Shown here one piece after another: positions 58,986-64,000 of a stretch of DNA of 64,000 nt. Positions within the stretch are counted from its first letter, which is position 1; every line of letters starts with the position of its first letter. A program made the translations under genes and the position numbers. The DNA lies in NCBI RefSeq assembly GCF_036322625.1, contig NZ_AP027266.1, positions 2,545,001 to 2,609,000 of the forward strand. Reading direction: 5' to 3'. The DNA comes from Roseicyclus marinus. GTDB taxonomy: Bacteria > Pseudomonadota > Alphaproteobacteria > Rhodobacterales > Rhodobacteraceae. The notes beneath the pieces are model-generated. The model saw only the letters and a list, made by a program, of their open reading frames with translations. It was not told the DNA's origin and did no database searches.

Positions 58986-59452
58986 TCCGCGCGGGCCGGC
59001 CCGAGGATGCGGAGGCCATCGCGGCGATCTGGAACATCATCATCCGCGAGACGAGCCACACCTTTACCACCGCCGAGAAAGACCCCGCCACGCTTGCGAC
59101 CCAGATCGGGCAACAGCCGTATTTCGTGGCCTGCGAGGGGGGTGCCGTCGTGGGATTCGTCACATGGTCGCAATTCCGCGCAGGCCCCGGCTATGCCCAT
59201 ACGCAGGAACATTCGATCCATATCGCGAGGGCGGCGCGCGGGCGCGGTCTGGGGCGCGCGCTGATGACCCGCGCCGAGGCGGAGGCGAAGGCCATGGGCC
59301 ATCATTCGATGATCGCGGGCGTGGCGGGCGAGAATGCGGGCGGTGCGGCCTTTCACGCCGCCATAGGCTATCGCGAGATCGCCCGCCTGCCGCAGGTGGG
59401 GTGGAAATTCGGGCGCTGGCACGATCTGGTCCTGATGCAGAAAATCCTGTGA
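58982..59452 (+). CDS. GNAT N-acetyltransferase (phosphinothricin/methionine sulfone type)
   Basis: A 156-residue acetyltransferase. IRAGRPEDAEAIAAIWN opens the fold, TSHTFTTAEKDP is typical for the Pat/MddA group (usually TxxTF), HSIHIARAARGRGLGRALM is the acetyl-CoA loop (R-G-x-G-L-G), and ENAGGAAFHAAIGYREIARLPQVGWKFGRWHDLVLMQ (read in parts) closes it. It probably acetylates an amino acid analogue such as methionine sulfone. GTG start, coupled to the VOC gene. Confidence 0.9.
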   Translation: MIRAGRPEDAEAIAAIWNIIIRETSHTFTTAEKDPATLATQIGQQPYFVACEGGAVVGFVTWSQFRAGPGYAHTQEHSIHIARAARGRGLGRALMTRAEAEAKAMGHHSMIAGVAGENAGGAAFHAAIGYREIARLPQVGWKFGRWHDLVLMQKIL

Positions 59453-59503
59453 TCTTTCGCGCTTTCGCCTGACAAGCGGGCTGTCTTGGGGTTAGATGGA
59501 GCC

Positions 59504-60223
59504 ATGTCGCTCTGGACCCGCATCACCGAGGCGCTGACCGCGCTTGCCAAGGGCGAAGGCCTTTCGGCGGTGTTCGACAAGCTGCGCGCGCCGCCCGAAC
59601 GGACCGTCGCCTTTACCATCGCCGTCATCGCGCTGTCGGCCAAGATGGCCAAGGCCGACGGGCTGGTGACACGCGACGAGGTGACGGCATTCCGGCAGGT
59701 GTTCCATATCCCGCCCGAGGATGAGCGCGCGGCGGCCCGCGTCTTCAACCTGGCGCGGGAGGATGTGGCGGGCTTCGAAACCTATGCCGCCCGCATCGCC
59801 GCGATGTTCCGTGCCGAGGGGCGACCCTGCGGGGTGGACAGCGTGCTCTGCGACCTGATGGAAGGGCTGTTCCATATCGCCACGGCGGATGGCGATTACC
59901 ACCCGGCCGAAGATGCCTTCCTGCATCGCGTGGCCGAGATTTTCGGGATGGAGGAGGCGCAGTTCCGCCGGATGCGCGCGCGCCACGTCCCCGATGCCGC
60001 CCCCGACCCCTATGCGGTTCTGGGTGTCAGCCCCGAGACCCCGATGGACGAGATCCGCGCCGCATGGCGGGCCGAGGTGCGCATGACCCATCCCGACCGC
60101 ATGATCGCGCGCGGCGTGCCGGAGGAGGCGGTGAAACTGGCCGAGAAACGCCTGATCGCCGTCAACCGCGCCTGGGAGGAAATCTCGGCCCGGTCGCCCG
60201 GTCGCGCGCCCGAGCGGGTGTGA
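59504..60223 (+). CDS. TerB + J-domain co-chaperone (DjlA-like)
   Basis: A 239-residue protein. Residues about 30-160 form a TerB-type helical domain (IAVIALSAKMAKADGLVTRDEVTAF, then LFHIATADGDYHPAEDAFLHRVAEIFG, each with the acidic turn of TerB), and the C-terminus is a J-domain (DPYAVLGVSPETPMDEIRAAW...HPD at 196-198) that would stimulate DnaK. Unlike E. coli DjlA it has no obvious N-terminal membrane helix. ATG at 59504 was preferred over TTG 59486. It overlaps the next gene by one base (TGATG). Confidence 0.92.
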   Translation: MSLWTRITEALTALAKGEGLSAVFDKLRAPPERTVAFTIAVIALSAKMAKADGLVTRDEVTAFRQVFHIPPEDERAAARVFNLAREDVAGFETYAARIAAMFRAEGRPCGVDSVLCDLMEGLFHIATADGDYHPAEDAFLHRVAEIFGMEEAQFRRMRARHVPDAAPDPYAVLGVSPETPMDEIRAAWRAEVRMTHPDRMIARGVPEEAVKLAEKRLIAVNRAWEEISARSPGRAPERV

Positions 60224-61248
60224 TGGACGCGCGCGCCCTGCGCATCGCCACCTATAACGTGGAATGGTTCCACGAGCTGTTCGACGACAAGGGACGGCTT
60301 CTGGACACCAACGCCTGGTCGGGGCGGCACAACGTGACGCGGGCCGAGCAGATCGCGGGGTTGATCACCGTCTTTCGGGCGATGGATGCCGACGGCATCC
60401 TGGTGGTCGAAGCGCCCGACGTGTCGCGGCACCGCAACGGCGCGGTGGCGCTTGCCACTTTCGCGCGCGAAGCGGGCATCCGGGCGCGCGAGGTCTGCCT
60501 GGGCTTTGCCAATGACACGCAGCAAGAGATCATGCTGCTTTTCGATCCCGACGTGATCCGCGCCCGCCATGCGCCAAGCGACCTGGGCGCGCCGCGGTTC
60601 GACCAGAGTTTCCGGATCGATCTGGACGTGGATGCGACCGAGGATGTCGTGACCTTTTCCAAGCCGCCGCTGGAGATGCGGCTGGACACGCCCCTGGGCG
60701 TGATGCGGATGATCGGGGTGCATGTGAAATCGAAAGCGCCCCATGGGGCGCGAAACGCCGATCAGGCGATGAAGCTGGCCATCGCGAACCGGCGCAAGCA
60801 GCTGGCGCAATGCATCTGGTTGCGCCAGAGGGTCCTGGCCCATCTGGACGAGGGGGAGCCGTTGATCCTGCTCGGCGATCTGAACGATGGTCCGGGGCTC
60901 GATGTCTTCGAGGACCTGTTCGGGCGGTCGGGGATCGAGATCGTGATGGGCTGGGGCGAGGAGCCCGAGCGCGCGCTTTTCGATCCCAATGCCGCCCGCG
61001 CGCTGGAACGCCGGATCATCGCCGCGCCCACCACGGCGCGGTTCTACATCGCATCGGAGGGGCGCTATATCTCGGCGCTTCTGGATTACATCATGGTCTC
61101 GCCCGACCTGCGGCCCATGGCGCGGCGCTGGCGGGTCTGGCACCCGTTCGAAGACCCCGATTGCTGGGAAAACGAGGGGCTGCGCGATGCGCTTTTGGCG
61201 GCGTCGGATCATTTCCCGGTGACGCTCGACCTGGTGGCGGAGGGGTGA
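60223..61248 (+). CDS. Endonuclease/exonuclease/phosphatase-family protein
   Basis: A 341-residue protein of the DNase I-like (EEP) superfamily. RIATYNVEWFHELFDD is the first motif (Asn), LVVEAPDVSRHRN carries the metal Glu, MIGVHVKSKAPHG the middle strand, LGDLNDGPGLD the Asp-Asn pair, and SDHFPVTLDL the catalytic Asp-His. These enzymes cleave phosphodiesters in DNA/RNA, lipids or small molecules; the substrate is not evident and there is no signal peptide, so it acts in the cytosol. It starts at the stop codon of the J-domain gene. Confidence 0.92.
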   Translation: MDARALRIATYNVEWFHELFDDKGRLLDTNAWSGRHNVTRAEQIAGLITVFRAMDADGILVVEAPDVSRHRNGAVALATFAREAGIRAREVCLGFANDTQQEIMLLFDPDVIRARHAPSDLGAPRFDQSFRIDLDVDATEDVVTFSKPPLEMRLDTPLGVMRMIGVHVKSKAPHGARNADQAMKLAIANRRKQLAQCIWLRQRVLAHLDEGEPLILLGDLNDGPGLDVFEDLFGRSGIEIVMGWGEEPERALFDPNAARALERRIIAAPTTARFYIASEGRYISALLDYIMVSPDLRPMARRWRVWHPFEDPDCWENEGLRDALLAASDHFPVTLDLVAEG

Positions 61249-61300
61249 CAGGGGGCGGCGGCCTTCCCATATGCGCTTGGTGGACACGGAGGGGATGGGA

Positions 61301-61657
61301 ATGCGGTTCAGGATGCTTTTCGCGGCTGCGCTGGTGGCGGCCGCCCCCGCTGCGGCGCAGGACGAGGGCGGCGGGTTCGGTGAGGGGCTCGACCTTTTGG
61401 GGGAGGGAAGCCGGATGATCCTCGAGCGGCTCCTTGAAGACATGCGCCCGATGCTCGACAGCGCGCGGCCCTTTTTCGAGGAGGAGCTGATGCCGCTTCT
61501 GGAGCGCCTGGGCGAGGTGGTGGATGATCTGTCCTACTACGAACTGCCCGAGCGGCTGCCCAATGGCGACATATTGATCCGCCGAAGCCCCGATGCGCCG
61601 CCCTGGGGCGAAGCGCCCCTGCCCGAGGTCGGCGAGGGGGGCGAGGTGGAGTTGTGA
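61301..61657 (+). CDS. Small exported protein
   Basis: A 118-residue protein with a signal peptide (MRFRMLFAAALVAAAPAAAQ, cut near residue 20) and an acidic, helical mature part (MILERLLEDMRPMLDSARPF, FEEELMPLLERLGEVVDDLS) that ends YYELPERLPNGDILIRRSPDAP. A Rhodobacterales family of this type exists but has no function. Of three in-frame ATGs, 61301 is best spaced from GGAGGGG. A GGGGGC...GCCCCC element follows the stop by two bases. Confidence 0.8.
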   Translation: MRFRMLFAAALVAAAPAAAQDEGGGFGEGLDLLGEGSRMILERLLEDMRPMLDSARPFFEEELMPLLERLGEVVDDLSYYELPERLPNGDILIRRSPDAPPWGEAPLPEVGEGGEVEL

Positions 61658-61659
61658 GA

Positions 61660-61706
61660 GGGGGCTCTGCCCCCGGCGCGTTCCGCGCCTCCCCCGGAGT
61701 TTTTGG
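61660..61706. repeat. GGGGGCAGAGCCCCC element, inverse copy
   Basis: Inverse complement of the element at 18104-18151 with the same parts: GGGGGC-TCT-GCCCCC, GTTCCG, CTCCCCCGG and a TTTTTG end. It lies 2 bases past a stop codon, as in the other copy near a gene end. Confidence 0.75.
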
Positions 61707-61797
61707 GCCAAGATGAAGAGGCAGGCGCGCCGTGGGTTGAGACTGGGCGCGCGGGGGGCCATATCTGGCGGGAACACGAATTCCGAAAGGTCTGTCC

Positions 61798-63630
61798 ATG
61801 CTGATGTCCCAGTTTTCCGCCCCCCTGCCCCGTGATGCCGCGCGCGATGGGGGTGGGGCGCCCTTGGGCGATCTGCCGGATTGGGACCTGAGCGATCTTT
61901 ATGCCGCGCCCGATGCGCCGGAGTTGAAGCGGGATCTGGACTGGCTGGCGCAGGAATGCGCGGATTTCGCCGCCGATTACGAGGGCAAGCTGGCGGGCCT
62001 GGACACGGCCGGCATGCTGGCTTGCGTGCGCCGCTACGAGCGGATCGACGTGGTGGCGGGGCGGATCATGTCCTATGCGGGCCTGCGGTATTACCAGCAC
62101 ACAACGGATGCGGGCCGGGCCAAGTTCATGTCCGACATGCAGGACAAGATCACGACCTATACCACCGCGCTCGTATTCTTCGATTTGGAATTCAACCGCA
62201 TCCCCGATGCAGGCTACGCGGCGGTCTTTGGCGGCGACCCGGCGCTGGCGCGCTACAAGCCGGTTTTCGACCGGATGCGGGCGAGAAAGCCCTACCAGCT
62301 GTCCGATGAACTGGAGAAATTCCTGCACGATCAATCGGTCGTGGGGGCGAGCGCGTGGAACAAGCTGTTCGACGAGACGATCGCGGGCATGTCCTTTGAG
62401 GTCGAGGGCGACAGGCTGGGGATCGAGGCGACGCTGAACCTGTTGACCGACCATGACCGGTCGCGGCGCGAGGCGGGCGCGCGGGCGCTGGCCGACGGTT
62501 TCGCCGAGCGGTTGCCGCTGTTCGCACGGGTCCACAACACGCTGGCCAAGGACAAGGAAATCTCGGACCGCTGGCGCAAGCTGCCGACGCCGCAAATGGG
62601 GCGGCACCTGTCCAATCACGTGGAACCCGAGGTGGTCGAGGCGCTGCGCAACGCGGTCGTCGCGGCCTATCCGCGGCTCTCGCACCGCTATTACGCGCTC
62701 AAGGCCAAGTGGCTGGGGCTGGAGCGGTTGCAGGTCTGGGACCGCAACGCGCCCTTGCCCATGGAGGAGAACCGCATCTTCGGCTGGGAGGAGGCGCGCA
62801 AGCTCGTGACCGAGGCCTATGCCGGGTTCGATCCGCGCATGGCCGAGCTGTCGGAGCCGTTCTTCACCCAGGGCTGGATCGATGCGGGCGTGAAGGAGGG
62901 CAAGGCGCCCGGCGCCTTTGCCCATCCGACGGTGGCGGAGGTGCATCCCTACGTGATGCTCAACTATCTCGGCAAACCGCGGGACGTGATGACGCTGGCC
63001 CATGAGCTGGGCCATGGTGTTCACCAGCGGCTGGCGGCGGGCCAGGGGGAATTGTTGTCCTCCACCCCGCTCACGCTGGCGGAAACGGCGAGCGTCTTTG
63101 GCGAGATGCTGACCTTCCGCAAGATGCTGGCCGAGGCCAAGGACGATGCCGCGAAGAAGGTGTTGCTGGCGGGCAAGGTCGAGGACATGATCAACACGGT
63201 CGTGCGCCAGATCGCGTTCTACGATTTCGAATGCAAGCTGCACGCCGCCCGCCGCGAGGGGGAGCTGACGCCCGAGGATATCAACGCGCTCTGGATGTCG
63301 GTGCAGGCGCAAAGCCTTGGGCCGGTGTTCGATTTCATGGAAGGCTACGAGACCTTCTGGGCCTATATCCCGCATTTCGTGCATTCGCCCTTCTACGTCT
63401 ATGCCTATGCCTTTGGCGACGGCTTGGTGAACGCGCTTTACGCGGTCTATGCGGAAGGCACGCCGGGCTTTCAGGAGAAGTATTTCGACATGCTCAAGGC
63501 GGGCGGGTCCAAGCATCACAAGGACTTGCTGGCGCCCTTCGGGCTGGATGCCTCGGACCCTGCGTTCTGGGACAAGGGGTTGAGCATGATCGAGGGCTTC
63601 ATCGACGAGCTGGAGGCGATGGAAGCCTGA
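61798..63630 (+). CDS. pepF: Oligoendopeptidase F (M3B family)
   Basis: A 610-residue zinc metallopeptidase that degrades oligopeptides in the cytosol. The active site HELGHG is at residues 402-406 in TLAHELGHGVHQ, and the third ligand lies in TLAETASVFGEML about 25 residues on. PYVMLNYLGKPRDV precedes the site and YAYAFGDGLVNALY is typical of the substrate-binding C-terminus. The start reads MLMSQFSAPLP: the second ATG (61804) is also possible. A small membrane-protein gene follows after one base. Confidence 0.96.
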   Translation: MLMSQFSAPLPRDAARDGGGAPLGDLPDWDLSDLYAAPDAPELKRDLDWLAQECADFAADYEGKLAGLDTAGMLACVRRYERIDVVAGRIMSYAGLRYYQHTTDAGRAKFMSDMQDKITTYTTALVFFDLEFNRIPDAGYAAVFGGDPALARYKPVFDRMRARKPYQLSDELEKFLHDQSVVGASAWNKLFDETIAGMSFEVEGDRLGIEATLNLLTDHDRSRREAGARALADGFAERLPLFARVHNTLAKDKEISDRWRKLPTPQMGRHLSNHVEPEVVEALRNAVVAAYPRLSHRYYALKAKWLGLERLQVWDRNAPLPMEENRIFGWEEARKLVTEAYAGFDPRMAELSEPFFTQGWIDAGVKEGKAPGAFAHPTVAEVHPYVMLNYLGKPRDVMTLAHELGHGVHQRLAAGQGELLSSTPLTLAETASVFGEMLTFRKMLAEAKDDAAKKVLLAGKVEDMINTVVRQIAFYDFECKLHAARREGELTPEDINALWMSVQAQSLGPVFDFMEGYETFWAYIPHFVHSPFYVYAYAFGDGLVNALYAVYAEGTPGFQEKYFDMLKAGGSKHHKDLLAPFGLDASDPAFWDKGLSMIEGFIDELEAMEA

Positions 63631-63631
63631 G

Positions 63632-63883
63632 ATGGGCAAAAGCCGCATCCCTTTCCTGTCGGACGCGGAGCTGTCGCGCTGGAAGACGCGGGCGCGGCGG
63701 TTCCTGGTGCGCGTGCGGCAGGTCGTGCCGCCGGGGGGGCGGTTGGTGCTTGGGGTCTTGCTGATGATGGGCGGGCTTTTGGCGTTTTTGCCGGTGCTGG
63801 GGTTGTGGATGCTGCCCCTGGGGCTCGCCGTTGCCTCGCTCGACGTGGTGCCGGCGCTGCGCTGGCTGCGCGGGGGGCGTTAG
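63632..63883 (+). CDS. Small membrane protein
   Basis: An 83-residue protein with a basic N-terminal third (ELSRWKTRARRFLVRVRQVV) and two closely spaced hydrophobic segments (LVLGVLLMMGGLLAFLPVLG and LWMLPLGLAVASLDVVPAL), like small hairpin membrane proteins. The PVLGLWMLPLGLAVASLDVVP end is a pattern seen in other small proteobacterial membrane proteins, but no function is known. It starts one base after the pepF stop and is probably co-transcribed with it. Confidence 0.8.
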   Translation: MGKSRIPFLSDAELSRWKTRARRFLVRVRQVVPPGGRLVLGVLLMMGGLLAFLPVLGLWMLPLGLAVASLDVVPALRWLRGGR

Positions 63884-63885
63884 CC

Positions 63886-64000
63886 GTGCCCTTGCGCCTG
63901 ACGCGGCGGGACACCATCGCGGGGGCGCTGGCCTGTCTTGCGCCACGTGTGGGCCGGACCGAGGGCGACAGGATCGCGGAGCTGGTCGCGCAGGTTTCGC
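63886..64000 (+). CDS. Unidentified gene start, cut by the window edge
   Basis: GTG at 63886 opens a frame that continues to the edge (38 residues: PLRLTRRDTIAGALACLAPR then VGRTEGDRIAELVAQVS). It follows the previous gene by two bases. Too short to assign a family. Confidence 0.45.
   Translation, partial: MPLRLTRRDTIAGALACLAPRVGRTEGDRIAELVAQVS

Overview
This window looks like part of the chromosome of a high-GC alphaproteobacterium of the Rhodobacteraceae (Rhodobacter/roseobacter relatives). The pointers are the gene families and their order: yajC-secD-secF next to serS-surE-pcm-nlpD, a PccR-type regulator beside pccB/pccA/methylmalonyl-CoA mutase, hdaA-ppk-ppx, the bacteriochlorophyll genes bchE-bchJ, and several palindromic repeat families that I associate with this group. 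I found no rRNA, tRNA, CRISPR array, complete insertion sequence or prophage. The base is ordinary core chromosome, with a few foreign-looking low-GC genes (about 712-1344, 8396-8983, 45972-46253).

Layout. 1-4400: end of an FAD oxidoreductase, a GIY-YIG protein, a D-2-hydroxyacid dehydrogenase, an SH3 protein and an MFS carrier. 4682-7229: a bufferin-type operon (bufA precursor peptide, bufB DUF692 iron oxidase, bufC partner, DoxX membrane protein), in which bufB seems to carry a one-base frameshift at its start. 7184-11299: ArsC-like protein, cold-shock protein, a repeat-rich patch, an orphan membrane protein, thyX, glyoxalase I and a vWA protein. 11591-15698 (minus): Mth938-domain protein, TSUP permease, SecF, SecD, YajC. 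16073-20931: serS, a TspO-like protein, surE, pcm and an NlpD-like lipoprotein. 20928-22487: divergent ArgP/LysE pair. 22528-25128: transporter, an active-site-less HAD protein, a DUF465 protein and a CoxG-like protein.

25183-37267 is a propionyl-CoA assimilation region. The ScfR-family regulator PccR, pccB, pccA and methylmalonyl-CoA mutase would convert propionyl-CoA to succinyl-CoA (the epimerase is not in the window). TTTGCAAA-type sites sit before pccR and before pccB. Small lipoproteins and a RidA protein lie between pccB and pccA. 37410-43068: AI-2E-type permease, HdaA, polyphosphate kinase (with a candidate Pho box) and exopolyphosphatase. 43108-43321 is the most novel-looking unit: a consensus sigma-54 promoter, a 32-residue hydrophobic peptide gene and a strong terminator, standing alone between ppx and proS. 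44899-46253: a BrnA-like protein and a PIN/ribbon-helix-helix toxin-antitoxin pair.

46504-53620: carB, cfa and the divergent bchE-bchJ genes, whose promoter has overlapping FnrL- and PpsR-like sites. 53675-64000: lipoprotein, SLC13 permease, EamA permease, YmdB-type phosphodiesterase, 5-formyl-THF cyclo-ligase, a run of overlapping small genes (VOC, GNAT, TerB/DnaJ, EEP phosphatase), oligoendopeptidase F and a truncated gene at the edge. Several palindromic repeat families are scattered throughout. One of them (TAGGGTG...) supplies the stop codon of three genes and abuts that of carB.
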